In this document: piece by piece, positions 23,400-35,730 of the stretch
How positions within the stretch are numbered: the stretch's first letter is position 1
Layout of the letters: the number at the start of each line of letters is the position of its first letter
From: Loxodes magnus
Taxonomy: Eukaryota; Ciliophora; Karyorelictea; Loxodida; Loxodidae
NCBI GenBank assembly: GCA_946699065.1
Contig: CAMPDV010000132.1
Span: forward strand, 639,592 to 703,591
Length of the DNA: 64,000 nucleotides
Direction: 5' to 3'
Notes under the pieces: generated by a model
What the model was told of the DNA's origin: nothing
What the model saw: the letters and a program-made list of their open reading frames with translations, nothing else
The model's database searches: none
Made by a program: the position numbers and the translations under genes

Positions 23400-23912
23400 G
23401 TCTAAATTATTTACTTTGATTATTTAAAGCATTTCTTTAATTGAATCCATACAATTTCTTTAATTGCCATAATATCTTAATCTTTTTCTAGCATGAATTT
23501 ACATAACATTTCTTTGTTCAACTTGATTCCTCTTAAATTATCAGTTCCTTTAGTTAATTAGTTTGATTCTTCCTATTTAATATCAACTATTAATTTAGGG
23601 TTGCTTGTTTAGTCTTTTTCAAAGCAAAATTATTCTAATGTTCGTATTTATGTTCAGGCTCAATAAAAGCTATTTTTTCCGATATTGATTTTTTATTTAT
23701 TATTAAAAGGGATTGCATCTATTAGTTGTGGAAGTGAGCTAGTTGCTTGTTGGAACCTATTTTATCTAATGGATTTTGTCAATTACACCTTTTCATCATG
23801 GTGTTAAGCTTTGGCTTTTCCATAAATTAAGGTAGCTTAAATTATTTTATCGCAGAATTTATTAAGTTAAATTATTTTTTATTATTCTATCAATTGTTGC
23901 CTATCTCGCCCA

Positions 23913-23927
23913 TCATTCAAATTATTA
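23913..23927. repeat. target-site duplication, left, of S2
   Basis: TCATTCAAATTATTA, repeated exactly at 24240-24254. Confidence 0.85.
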
Positions 23928-24239
23928 ATTAATTTCAACTAAAAAAGTTTTTGGACCGGAAACTCCTTTCCGATTGCACGACCCGACGCTCTCTTTTTTA
24001 TGGAATAACGGGGATATCCTGTTGTGCTCCAGGCACAGCTGCTAGGGAGCTCCATCGCTATGAACAGCTAGGCTTCAAGCCCCTACCAAGAGCGGATAAT
24101 CTCAAAGACAGTGTTCCCTTCAGAAAATGACTCTGACCAGGGACTTTCTCAGTGACAGGAAAGAAACTTGTTCCTAGCCATAAAACCAGAAAGTGTTGTC
24201 ACGAAGGTCATTCTCAGTTCCCACCATCTTTTCAATTAT
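23928..24239 (-). mobile_element. SINE-like G+C-rich element S, copy 2 (inverted)
   Basis: Reverse complement of 20715-21029 with only a few differences (for example GGGAACTGAG for GGGAGCTGAG near its start). It has its own, different 15 bp target duplication, so it inserted independently; the two copies are not the ends of one transposon. Near identity between copies implies recent activity. Confidence 0.75.
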
Positions 24240-24254
24240 TCATTCAAATTATTA
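24240..24254. repeat. target-site duplication, right, of S2
   Basis: TCATTCAAATTATTA, matching 23913-23927. Confidence 0.85.
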
Positions 24255-25750
24255 GTTAAGTAAATTTTATTCTTTAGGATTCAAATTTTTGCATGCTATT
24301 CATCTTTACTATTTCTTATAATTATTTAAAATTTCTTTAGGTTTTCTATTTTTGTACCTGTATCTTTTATTTTAGAGTGTTATTTCTTGATACGTATTCT
24401 ACCACTTTAATTGATATTTCAATATAACTGATTATTAGCTTGATTGATTTTTATCTTCTGTATTACTTAGTACTGTTTATAATTTTTAGACTGCACATCA
24501 TCATATTGCCGAATGACTTAACTTTGCACTTAAATTTTTTCTTACAGTCAAGTAATAATATTTTCTGTTTAAGTGGCTTTTAATAATTCTAAATACATAA
24601 TTTTTCTATCATCAAGTTATTATTTTCCTTTTATTTTAGTTAAAATTATCTGCTTGATATTTCTGAAGGCTTTTAGTTATTTTTTTGTTTAATTAAACTT
24701 TTGTTTATATCTAAAGAGTAGTTAATTAGGTAACTATTATTATTATAGTATCAATTAATAATTCACTTCTTGATAGAAATATCAAAAAATTAATATTATC
24801 ATTTTTTGTTAGATAATTTATTAAGTTATTCTTAATCAAAGAAAACAGTTAGAATAAGTCTAGTTGGTATTATTCGTACATAATCTACATGTTATCCAAA
24901 TTCTCTCTATAGGCATCTGAAGAGTTCCGTTGATGATACACATTATTTTATTTTTGCTTTGCTTGTGTTATAACTTTTTAAATGTCTCACTATATTAAGA
25001 TGAGATAAACTATTCTTATTTTTTAGATGGAGTTTTATACTTTATTTTTTTTAAAGTTGCTTATTTTATAAAATTTTATTTTCTGCTAGTTTTATTAGTT
25101 TGACATATTTTCCTAACTTTTTTCACCCTTAGACATCCCTCCTAAAAACTTGATTTCGATGTTGTTTTAATCTTATTGGTCTATCATATTAATCTCGAAA
25201 AGTTATTATGATTGAGTTTTTATCAAGAGTATAGGAGTTATAATGGCTTGATTTTATTATTAGCTATAGAAGGACATTTTTAAGTATATATAGTAGTTAA
25301 TTAAATGATTAAAGAAATAATATATTCTAAATTTGAATATGTTGATTTGATGATAGTAGTTATTACTTAATTAGTATTTAGATATAGGTATAGCTTAATG
25401 ATTATTTGATAATAGTTTTGGTTTGATTTGATTAGATTAGATAAATAATATAATCTAAGTAGTACTTATATAATTTGAATATAAGAAGGTAATTAAAGAT
25501 AGTTTTTTGACTGTGTTGAATATGTTTTGGTATATTATAAGCTGTATGTTTGTATCTGAATAATGATTTTATTTGAATAATAGATTTTTAAAAATGCAAA
25601 CGTAAAATTTGATTCTTTATTTATTTAAGATGCTTTAGATAATTTAATAATTAGTAAAATATTTACCTAATAAAGATCTTTAAACTACTTCTTTACTTAT
25701 GAGACTATATTTAAATAATATTAATAATATAGATATTATTATTATGTTTA

Positions 25751-27145
25751 TCAGTTATGAATTATAATACTTCTATAACTCAATTTTTCTAAATCAATCC
25801 TCATTATTGAAACTCTTTGCTATTCTAAAGCAAAAACATATCCATAGTTATTTCTTATTTTCATCTTCGTTAAATCTTCAACATTTTTAAAAATTTAGCT
25901 ATGTTGTCATTATTCTTTGCTTCTTTTATATATTCTTCTTGAATATTCTTTCGTAAGTCCATTTTTAATGCCTCCAAATATAATAAAAGGCTCTAAACAA
26001 ACTATAGGTCCAGAAACAGCTTCAGGAAGATTTAAATTTTACTTACTCCATCTATCATTCTATATATTATATTTTCATATATCTTTTAAAGCTTATCCTT
26101 TCTAATTAAACCCTCCAAAAGAATGAATATTTTATTCATCTTTATCTACTACTAAAGTTTAGCCTGCTATTTAAAATGGAAACTAAGTACAGTTTTATCA
26201 TTTACTTTAGTTTCCTATCTTTAACTTTTCTACTGATTATAAAGCTTGATTATTATTAGTTAATCCTCCAACCACATAAAGTTATTTTTAAGCAGCTGCT
26301 ATTCCAAAGTAACCTCTTCCCTCATTTAGATCACTAAGTTTTATACTATTACCTTCATAATCAAATTATCAAGTTTCTTTTATTCCTTTCTTTTAATTTA
26401 AGTTATATCCTCCAATTAAATATAACTTATTTTCATATTCTATACTCTTATTGCCTAAAGGAATTATAATTTAAACTTAGACTTATCATATTTGCTCTGT
26501 TTAAATATTAAATAAGCTTAATTTTTAAATCCATCAATCAAAGAAGTGAATATAGTTAGATTATATAAAGTGTTAACTTAGTTTATGTTAACTAGTCTAA
26601 ATCTTATTTGGTTACTTAGTATTGTATTATAGTTTTTATCTTATTAGATTGTAAGTTAATTTAGAGTTTAGTATTGTAGGTGGTTATGAGTTATATTAGA
26701 GTATAGTTGGTTTTAGTGATTAGTAGAATTAGATAATATTTGAGTGTTATTTTTGGTAGATAAATGTTGGTTAATGATTGATGATGATATTAGTTAGTGG
26801 TATTATGAGAGTATTACTAATGTTTGATTATTTGGTTGTAATGGTTTTAGATTTTTCCATAATTTACCTCCTTATCTCTTTTAATTTCTATCTAGCATCT
26901 TAAATCTTTTATATGTATTATTAGTTTTAAAATATCACTCTTATTAAATCACTTTCTTAAGGTAAATCATCAAATCTAAAATGGAATCCTTTTTAACAAA
27001 TAGGACATTACATTATGCCTTATAATCAGTACTGAGTATTCAAACACAAACCACAGTAAATATGTCCACAAGGTAAGACAGTTGGAAGAGCATTAGTTAA
27101 GTTGTAATCTTTAAAGCAGATTAAGCATTTTGGTAACGCTTGCAT
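25751..27145 (-). CDS. RING-finger / kelch-repeat protein, copy 2
   Basis: Same length (1,395 nt) and layout as the copy at 10333-11727: C3HC4 RING at residues 7-50, Asn/Gln/Thr-rich linker, kelch-like repeats, end at TGA then TAA. Internal TGA at codons 40, 204, 259, 316 and 357. Codon 259 (26369-26371) is TGA here and TGG in copy 1. The RING and linker half differs from copy 1 at only a few bases, including silent sites, while the kelch half differs at many. In the second kelch region GRCGFG of copy 1 is GRGYFG here. Absence of any frameshift against visible substitution argues for past or present coding constraint. Function as for copy 1: probable E3 ubiquitin ligase with kelch adaptor, substrate unknown. 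Confidence 0.75.
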
Positions 27146-27245
27146 TTTTATTATTATTTAGACTACAAAAGCTATAAAGGTAATTTATAACAGTTACCAT
27201 CAAAAATACAGTCAATAGTATCTAAAACTACATTATTACTTTATT

Positions 27246-27436
27246 TATTATAAAATTAGATATTTTTGCATACTCATTTATAATTAAAATATAATTAGAT
27301 TATTATGCAAATCATATTACTATCTAAATTAGTTTACATATATTATACTTCTTAATCTTAAAAATAATACAACTATCAAATTTATTTAAAATTATCATTT
27401 ATCTTTGATATAACATAATCACAGTTATATTAAATG
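27246..27436. other. A+T-rich spacer
   Basis: Short sequence between the composite repeat and the next gag element. Nothing recognised. Confidence 0.5.
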
Positions 27437-28400
27437 AAGTCACCTCTATTCAGTTAATCACAAATCAAGTTTATAGAAATTTTTATCTTCAAAAGTTTCA
27501 AAATCAATTTCTTCTGATTTCTCTGTGTCGTTAATTCTTATAACTTGCTTTTCTCTTCCTCTTTTTAGTGATGGAAAATAAACCGCACAATCATTTCTCG
27601 AATAATCTCAGTGCTTCTATAATCTTGTAGCTTCTAAATATGATTACATTTTTTTAATAAAGACTTCCGCGTATAGCATTTAAATTTGTAGTCTTCAGTA
27701 TTAGTGCTTCTTCTATTCCTAGACTTTGTTACTAGCATGTATGCAGCATCCTTATTCGAAGCCAAATTGAATTATCCGGTATACCATCGATAGAGGCTTG
27801 ACGACAGGCAATAAATAGCGATGGGTTTCCCTGAATGCAGGTATCCAAACATCAACTGCCTATCCCCGGTAATGGGTAGTACTTAAAGGCCGTATATTAG
27901 GAGTTATGGCTGAGTAAGGTGTGAAGCTTCCGAGCAGAATAGATAAAATATTTGAGTTTAAAAAATAGATAAAGTCTCCTATTTGGCGTGCAATAAATAT
28001 TAAAAAGGTTGTAAATTAATTTTCTGCTGGTAAGTCTTACTTTAATTAAAATCTATAGCAATTTCTTATCTTGTGACCATATTTTTTGCAATACAACGTT
28101 TAATTTTCTTTTTTAATATATGAAGCCTAAGTAAGAATTGCTTTTTCCCTCTTAACTCTTGATCAGTTCGTAAATTGGAGGATTCCAAGTGATTAATTCT
28201 CTGATCCAAATTTGGTCTTAAACTGGTTTGGATTTCATTAGATCTATTAGTTAATTTCTTATCTTAGGTTGCATTTATTGATAAGTCTATTGAACATAAG
28301 TGATAAAGTAATTGATTGACTTAAAATAATCTGATTAGGTTCTAATAATGGAATTAAAGCATAATGACTTAAGTGTATTTTAAGTGTTTTCTTTGAAAAG
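27437..28400 (-). pseudogene. gag-type ORF remnant (G9), split by element E
   Basis: Minus-strand gag remnant. Near 28080-28105 it reads Y-C-KKYG-H-KIRN-C, the distal half of the zinc knuckle, nearly identical to KKMGHKIRDC of the element at 8097-8833; the first knuckle Cys is lost (Thr in its place). The left end shares the TGA-CTTCA end seen in the element at 11935. A G+C-richer block (27725-27990) interrupts it. No intact start was found. Confidence 0.4.
27725..27990. repeat. G+C-richer insert-like block E
   Basis: About 265 bp of balanced composition inside a decayed gag ORF. It contains self-complementary pieces such as TATCCCCGGTAATGGGTA but no ORF shared with its neighbours. It is unrelated by eye to elements D or S and occurs once in the window. 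Exact ends and a target duplication could not be fixed. Probably another short non-autonomous insertion. Confidence 0.35.
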
Positions 28401-28445
28401 ATATAAATTTATAAATAATAGTATAATAACATAATTGACTATTGT

Positions 28446-29200
28446 CACAGTGCCTTTATTTTTCATTTATTAGTTTATAAAAAGTCTCAAGAATCATCCA
28501 AAAACTCATTGAAATAATTAATTTCTTCTCCAGATTAATATTTTTGAATTATATATCTATGGCTGCTAATTTATCCTTTATTTAACCTTGGTATTTTATT
28601 TAAATCTGATTCTTTTTCCAAACAATTGCTTGGTATTTGTTTTTTGATTGTCTACTATTTGCTAGAGTAATTAGTCTGCTTGGATAATTATTGGTTATAT
28701 AAGTCACCTTAATACAATAAATGTAAGTTTTTTAAAGAAATAGTTTATTTTTGGCAATTGTATCTTAGAATTTTTTGATATGTGCTAAGGTTGTACAGAA
28801 TAGATATTTTTTGAAATAAGTTGATGATCTAAATTTTGAATATTTGGTTAGTATTTAAGTTTGATTATTGAATCTACATTGGATGATTATAGGCTGATTG
28901 GTTATTGGTGATTGATTGAGATGATTAATATTGAATTGAATTTGAAGTTCTTTTAATTTCTTAATTAAATAGATGTGTAGAAGATTTTAAGCTAAATTCT
29001 GTGTTAAATGTTTGATTATAATTTTAGAGTTACTTAATTTTAATTAACTGCTGTTTATTTGCTTAATTAATTGCTAAATTGCATCCTATAGTTTTTTACC
29101 CTATAAGTAACAAATCAAGCTTATAGTTAATTAGGAGCTTTTAGGTGAATTGCTAGGTGCCTATATACCATTATATTATTAATAAGATAAATTTCTTTAA
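28446..29200 (-). pseudogene. gag-type ORF remnant (G10)
   Basis: The left 150 bp parallel the 3' part of the gag element at 43120 (shared GTCAC end, then CTCATTGAAATAAT and GGCTGCTAATTTATCC-like blocks). Near 28790 it reads F-C-TTLA-H-IKKF, a knuckle with its last Cys changed to Phe. Strongly decayed. Confidence 0.35.
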
Positions 29201-29454
29201 AAATAGATTAAAAGTGAACTAAAAGGGGAAATTATAATTAATCAAACTCAGCCATTTAGATTTCCTTGGATTCAAAAAATTCTATTATTTATTTGAGTAA
29301 ATTAGTATACTAAATCATCAAAACTAACTGCTATATCTATTTCTTATCAATCAAACATTATACAGCTACTACCTCAAAGCCCTTTTTTTAAAAACATTAA
29401 CCTTTAAAAACTTTAAATCTTTCCCATTCCCTTATAGGGCCGTGATTGAAATGA

Positions 29455-31795
29455 CATATTATAGTATTTACTATTATATTCTGTTTGAATAATGGTAATA
29501 AATAGCGTATTTAGTATATGATTTGATTGGTTTTAGTTACTAATAAAGACTAATTTAGATAACTTAAAGGATTTAAATATTATGCATTTTATTAATAATT
29601 TATAATATATTTACTAAGTTATCAGCTTATAGTTTTAAACTTTATTTTAACTTTTGTAAATTTTCCTTATTAGCTAGTATTTCTTCAATACTATCATTAT
29701 AATGGATTTATAGAATTAATTATTATATTTAATTGATTAGTTATAGAATTCAAGTCACTTTTCTTTACTCAAAAGTATTTTCTCAATAACTTATAAAGTA
29801 AGAGTTAATCAAATAGGCTAATATAGCTAAATATTTTCTTAAGTTTAAAGAAATTATTTATGTTCTTACCTTTTAATTAGATATTAAATAGTAAGATAAT
29901 TACAGTTTAATGGTGAAAACATATCTGTTTGCTATTCAAATTACCTTTATTTATTTAGTCCATTAAAATGTTTAATTTTTCAATCCATTATCTCCTGTTT
30001 GTTATCTTATGTTAGTATACAATATTTTCTTTATCTCATTAAACTTATTTTTGATACTTTTTTAATTCATTTCTTAAACGTTTTCTTTCTTCTTTTTAAG
30101 TATCAGCAACATATCCACAAGTTAATTTAACTTCTTATTTTTGCTATATCATTATCTAGCTTAACCAGCTTCAAAGAATATGTAGCTCATTGTGAAGCTT
30201 TTCCAATATTTTTCCAATTTTCAGTTTTTAGTAATATAACCTTCTTACTTATGATCTATATCTGCTATTTTAACAATTAATAGATATCATCTAGTATTCT
30301 TTCCTAAACAATTCTTATGCTAATTATGCTATTAGTCCCTTAAAAAATAGTCTTAAACTTTCTTTTGTAGTAATCTAGGTTGGATCTTATGCTGAATTAT
30401 TGCATTATAGTTTTAATTAATTCTAATAGCTACTATCCTACTGGATTTAGTTTATTTGCTACAAATTATGTATATGTGCATTAAATCTCATACTATACTT
30501 ATAAACTTAAATTGCTTTAAATTAGGCTTTCATAGAAACCGATTCATTATTCCTCAAGTAGGCGCATATACATTAAGTAAGATTCATACAAATTACAACC
30601 CTTCCAGTATTTCATTTTATTCCATTTACTTCATACTCTCTCCATATCAATTCTTCTTTAATATATAAAGCCACTCCTTTACTAAGTCTAGTTCCTCCAC
30701 ATTATTCCTTTATTTAAACCATATCTTTAATTCAATCTATAAACACTTCTTGAGTCACCATAATATATCTTTTTCAACCATTCATTTACATAACTCTTCT
30801 TTGTTCCACTTTATTCCTCTTATATTATCAGTTCTTATGTTTAATTAATTTAAAATATCCACATTTTCTTGATCTTCATTGCTTGATTTTTTCTATTTAG
30901 TAACATCAATTTAGCTTAGTCTTTTCAAAACCAAATTACTCTAATTTTTGTATTTATTTTCAGGTTTTATGTATATTATCTTTTCTGATATTATTTCTTG
31001 TTTATTATTAAAAGTAATTGCATCTATTAGTTATGGAAGTTAGTTGCTTATTGAAGCTTATTTTTTCAAAAGTCCAATTCCATTTTTTCTCTCATGGTGT
31101 TAAACTTTGCCTTTTCCATATATCTAAATAGCAGAAATCATTTTATCTCAGCATTTATTCAGTTAAATGATCTTTTATTATTCTATCAATTGTTGCCTAT
31201 CTCGCGTATAATTTAAATAATTATTTAAGCAATTTTATATTTTAGGATCCAAATTTTTGCATGCTACTCTTCTTTATAATTTCTTTAACATTTCTTTAGT
31301 TTTTCTATTTTTATTTATATATCTCAGTGTGTTATTTCTTGTTACATATTTACCACTTTTTTTGATATTCCAATATAACTGATTATTAGCTTGATTTATT
31401 TTTATCTTCTATATTACTTAGTACTGTGTCTAATTTTTTGACAGTTTACATATCATCATATTGCTAATTGATTTAACTTTACACATAAATTTTTTTCTTC
31501 CAGTCAAGTAGGAATATTTTCTGGATAAGTGGTTCAAATATTTCTGGGTACATAATAGTTCTACCATCAAATCATGTTATTCCATTTATTGTAAAAAAAC
31601 TGTTTTTTTATATTTTCGAAGGTTTTTAACTACTTTTCTGTTTGAGCTAAGCAGTTATCTAAACCTAAAGAGTATTTTATTAGTTCATCGAATTTTCCTT
31701 GCTTTTTTCTCCATCCTCAAAACTTGATTTGGATGTTTCTGAGTAGTTCTTACTGGTTTATCATATTAATCTCGAAAATTTATTATATAAAAAAA
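29455..31795 (-). pseudogene. LINE-type ORF with AP-endonuclease domain, copy 3 (A3)
   Basis: Near-identical to 5810-8095, with the same degenerate GDFN site and the same left boundary but a few extra indels (for example around 30690-30760, where copy 1 lacks about 70 bp). No reverse transcriptase follows. Dead copy. Confidence 0.55.
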
Positions 31796-32566
31796 TGATC
31801 CTGAAAAAGTAATCATCACCTATCTAGCCAAGTAAAGCTCAAAATGATTACTTAATCGATCTGGAATTTCTTTAAATGAGAACCAAAAGCTATAATATTC
31901 ATTTCAAGAGCTACAGAGAAATATAATAGTCCTATAGGAAAGCATCACTGTAATTCACATCAATAGCCATGAGATCAAATAGCAGCTTAACCTTATTCCT
32001 TCGACTGAACAAATTAATTAGAGAGTTTAAGCGACCGAAGCAAAATTAGAGTTTTTTCGATAATATAATCAATAAATTTGTGAAAAATGGATTTCTTAGT
32101 TCATGCAAAATCAAGGAAACGATCCGTTGGGCATAGAAGCAAAAATACCATAGTAATTTATTATCAGGAAAAGAAAAATAGCATGCTGATACTGTAAAAA
32201 AAATGAGACACAAGATAAGAGACTGTTGGTAGTTATTAAAAAAAACAAGAATACAAAAGCAAAAATAAAGGTATAATTTAAACAAGTTGTGATGCACACA
32301 TGATGGCAGAATTCAGAAAAAATGATTGTAAATCACTTAAAATGTTTCCTTAAATCAAGTGTCTGTAAGTAATTTCAACAGAAGTTTGTTAGAATTCGAC
32401 ACAGAAGAGATACTGAGAAAGAAAAGATTCAGATTTATCAAGAGACATGATAACGAAGATTGGAACAAATTTAAAGTAGAAGGTGAATTTTATTAAACTT
32501 AACAAAAATTTGATTTGTGACAAAACTAATAATGTTGAAGTCAAGATAATCTATTATATTATCTTA
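31796..32566 (+). pseudogene. gag-type ORF (G11) nested in composite copy 3
   Basis: Homologue of 8097-8833 at the same place in the composite. Near 32187 the knuckle reads TGC-TGA-TAC-TGT as in copy 1, but one extra A in the following A run shifts the frame, so the His and last Cys are out of register. Decayed. Confidence 0.5.
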
Positions 32567-32582
32567 TCTTAAGATTGAGTTT
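32567..32582. repeat. target-site duplication, left, of gag element G12
   Basis: TCTTAAGATTGAGTTT, repeated exactly at 33421-33436. The empty composite (copy 2) has TGATTGAGTTTTTATC here. Confidence 0.85.
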
Positions 32583-33420
32583 ATTATTATTATTATTTTA
32601 ACTAAATGTAAAATTAAAGTTTGCATATCCTGGGTTTTCAACCAGGTTTCTGCTGACAAGTTTTTTTCCGTGGTTGTTCTCCACGACCTTTTTTTAAAGT
32701 GGACGGCTACCACGAAGGATTCTCTTAGTTTCTTGTTCATAGTTTCTATTTATATATGCCTTACTCAGTTATCCAAAGTTTGTTTAAGTTTCTTCAGGTC
32801 CTTTATTCTTCATTGTTCTTGAGTTATCTTCATTTCTTACAATGTCTTAGTAAATGATACCAAGATTAGCAGTACCAAACAATTTTTATATAATTTTTCT
32901 AATTTCTATTTTTAAAAAACTTTTTTCTCCAGCATCTCAATTCTTTTGTTTATGTTTGTATCATTTTTTTCTTAATTTTACTTTTCTTTATGTTGTATTT
33001 TGTGCTAATCTTCTTCTATGATTATTCTTTGTGATTAATTGAAGTTAGTTTACGACATTTCATAAAGTTAATTTTCTGTTACTACTAAGTTTTTAATCAG
33101 TTAACTTTTGAGAATTAGCAGTTCGTTATTTTAGTCTTCTATGTAATTCATTAGCTCCTGGATTTTTTCTCCTTGATTAAAAAATATCTCTTCATATTTT
33201 TCAATTTTTTGCTTTCATTTTTTCGATTTCGCTTTGGAGTAAATTGTTATTTTTGGTTTCAGGGTTTTATTGTTCATTCGGACCAACCATTACTTTTCCC
33301 TCTGAAGACGAGCTAGATTCTCTATCCTGTCTTTGCTTTTTTAGCTCCTCGTTCGTCACTTGTTTTCTTGCTTTTCTTTGTTATTTCTTAGAAAGACGAA
33401 TGTTCTTCTCCATTTTTTTG
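32583..33420 (-). mobile_element. gag-only retroelement G12 with 16 bp target duplication
   Basis: An 838 bp insert with perfect 16 bp target duplications. The 5' end is CAAAAAAATGG, the ATG at 33413 lying about 7 bases from the end; the 3' end is (AAT)n. The ORF opens MEKNIRLSKKQQRKARKQ, then an acidic Ser-rich stretch and a coiled coil, with frame changes further on; no full knuckle was found. The last 40 bases before the tail (CCAGGATATGCAAACTTTAA) match the ends of the elements at 4845 and 8849. It lies at the same composite junction as the insertion at 8849-9793 but with different sequence and duplication, so it is an independent event. Confidence 0.7.
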
Positions 33421-33436
33421 TCTTAAGATTGAGTTT
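33421..33436. repeat. target-site duplication, right, of gag element G12
   Basis: TCTTAAGATTGAGTTT, matching 32567-32582. Confidence 0.85.
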
Positions 33437-33969
33437 TTATCGAGAATATAGCTATTATAATGGCTTGGCTTTATTATTAATTATACAAGGGATATTTTTA
33501 AGTATATAGATTTTAGTTTAAATGATTAAAGGAATAATGTATTTAAGGGTTTAAGATGTTGACTTGATGATAGTAGTGATGACTTAATTAGTATTTAGAT
33601 ATAGGTATAGCTTAATGATTATTTAATTATAGTTTTGATTTGATTAGTTAAATAGTAATCTAAGTAGTACTTGTATAATTTGAATATAAGGATGTATTTA
33701 AAGATAGTTTTTTGACTATGTTGAATATAAGTATGTTATAAGCTGTATGTTTGTATCTGAATAATGATAATGTTTGAATAATAGATTTTTAAAGATATTT
33801 AGATAAAATTTGATTCTTTATTTATATTCTCTTATTAAGGTATTTAATAGATTAACCTCTTTAATAAGTAGTAACATATTTACTTAATTATATATCTTTA
33901 AACTACTTCTTTACATATAAAACTAAATTATAAATACTATTAATAATATAGATATTATTATTATTTTTA

Positions 33970-35364
33970 TCAGGAATGACTTCTAATACTTCTATAACTC
34001 AATTTTTCTAAATCAATCCTCATTATTGAAACTCTTGGCTATTCTATAGCAAAAACATATCCATAGTTGTTTCTTATTTTCATCTCCGTTAAAGCTTCAA
34101 CATCTTTAAAAATTTATCTTTATTGCCATTATTCTTTGCTTCTTTTATATATTCTTCTTGAATATTCTTTACTAGAATGATTTTTTATACCTCCAAATAT
34201 GACAAGAGGCTCTAAACAAACTATAGGTCCAGCAACAGCTTCAGGAAGACTCTAATTTTACTTACTCCATCTATCATTCTATATGTTATATTATCATATA
34301 TCTTTTAAAGTTTATGCTTTCTAATTTCAACCTCCAAAAGAATAAATATTTTATTCATCTTTATCTACTACTAAAGTTTAAAAAGATATTCTAAATGGAA
34401 ATTAAGAACAGTTTTATCATTTACTTTAATTTTCTATCTTTAACTTTTCTATTGATTATAAAACTTGATAATTATCACTTAATCCTCCAATCACATAAAG
34501 ATAATTTTAAGCAGCTGCTATTCCAAAGTAACTTCTTCCCTCATTTAGATCACTAAGTTTTATACTGTTACCTTCATAATCGAATTATCAAGTTTCTTTT
34601 ATTGCTTTATTTAAATTTCTGTTATATCCTCCAATTAAATATAACTTATTTTAATATTCTATACTTTTACTATTGTCTGGAATAATAGTTTAAACTTAGA
34701 CTTATCGTAATTACTCTGTTTAAATATTAAATAAACTTAATTTTTAAATTTCGCAATCAAAATAGTGAATATAGTTAGATTATATAAAGTGGTAGCTTAG
34801 TTTATGTTAATTAGTCTAAATCTGATTTGGTTACTTAGTATTGTATTATAGTTTTTATCTTATTAGATTGTAAGTTAATTTAGAGTTTAGTATTGTAGGT
34901 GGTTATGAGTTATATTAGAGTATAGTTGGTTTTAGTGATTAGTAGAATTAGATAATATTTGAGTGTTATTTTTGGTAGATAAATGTTGGTTAATGATTGA
35001 TGATGATATTAGTTAGTGGTATTATGAGAGTATTACTAATGTTTGATTATTTGGTTGTAATGGTTTTAGATTTTTCCATAATTTACCTCCTTATCTCTTT
35101 TAATTTCTATCTAGCATCTTAAATCTTTTATATGTATTATTAGTTTTAAAATATCACTCTTATTAAATCACTTTCTTAAGGTAAATCATCAAATCTAAAA
35201 TGGAATCCTTTTTAACAAATAGGACATTACATTATGCCTTATAATCAGTACTGAGTATTCAAACACAAACCACAGTAAATATGTCCACAAGGTAAGACAG
35301 TTGGAAGAGCATTAGTTAAGTTGTAATCTTCTAAGCAGATTAAGCATTTTGGTAACGCTTACAT
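33970..35364 (-). CDS. RING-finger / kelch-repeat protein, copy 3
   Basis: Again 1,395 nt with no shift, ATG at 35364 (second codon TAA where copy 1 has CAA, both Gln) to TGA at 33970-33972 followed by TAA. RING and linker are almost identical to the other copies; the kelch half differs at many sites. Internal TGA at codons 40, 259, 316 and 357; codon 204 is TGC here and TGA in the other two copies. Codon 259 (34588-34590) is TGA. The CAA/TAA and TGG/TGA interchanges at aligned positions support the reading of TAA as Gln and TGA as Trp. Function as for copy 1. Confidence 0.75.
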
Positions 35365-35730
35365 TTTTATTATTATTTAGACTACAAAAGCTATAAAGCT
35401 AATTTATAACAGTTACCATCAAAAATTAGTATATAAATATCTATTATTACATTATTACTTTATTTAGCATACATTAAATAAACAATAATATTAAGCTCTT
35501 ATATAAAGCAGCAATCCTATATTCCACATGCCGCCAATCTCTGATCGAGATTGCTAGGTAAATTTAACAAAGACATGAAAGTGCTTTACAAGTTAATCAG
35601 ATTATAGATGTTATTTTTAAGAAAAGTGTGTTTGTTGCAAAATATTTAAACTACTAGGAGGAATGCACAAAAAGTGACAGAAATCTTAAAACTAAGTAAC
35701 TTATCAAAAAAGTAGGTAATTTAGAATATC

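Larger units (their letters stand above)
23400..25205 (-). pseudogene. LINE-type endonuclease ORF remnant, copy 2 (A2), split by S2
   Basis: Homologous to 8095-6900 and to the matching part of copy 3, but with more substitutions and small indels. It is interrupted by S2. The TxNxRG region lies near 23550. Left of about 23400 the similarity stops, so the later part of the endonuclease domain is missing. Not functional. Confidence 0.5.
23400..27245 (-). mobile_element. composite repeat RK, copy 2 (shortest)
   Basis: In transcription order: RING-kelch gene (27145-25751), spacer, then the decayed endonuclease-type ORF (about 25205-23400). Here the two parts join directly at about 25205, giving the uninterrupted arrangement; the other two copies carry nested gag elements at this junction. 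The endonuclease part is shorter and more diverged than in copies 1 and 3, and contains the inverted SINE-like insert S2 (23928-24239). The 5' end diverges from the other copies at about 27245. Confidence 0.6.
29455..35464 (-). mobile_element. composite repeat RK, copy 3
   Basis: Same order as copy 1: RING-kelch gene (35364-33970), junction with two nested gag elements, endonuclease-type ORF (31795-29455). From 29455 to about 32566 it matches 5810-8848 closely, including the first nested gag element, so these two copies share a common ancestor younger than that insertion. The second nested gag element (32583-33420) is different and independently inserted. Confidence 0.6.

Noticed and set aside
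20700-24254. S1 and S2 as long terminal inverted repeats of one 3.5 kb DNA transposon
   Set aside because: Each copy has its own different 15 bp direct duplication, so they are two independent insertions that happen to be inverted.
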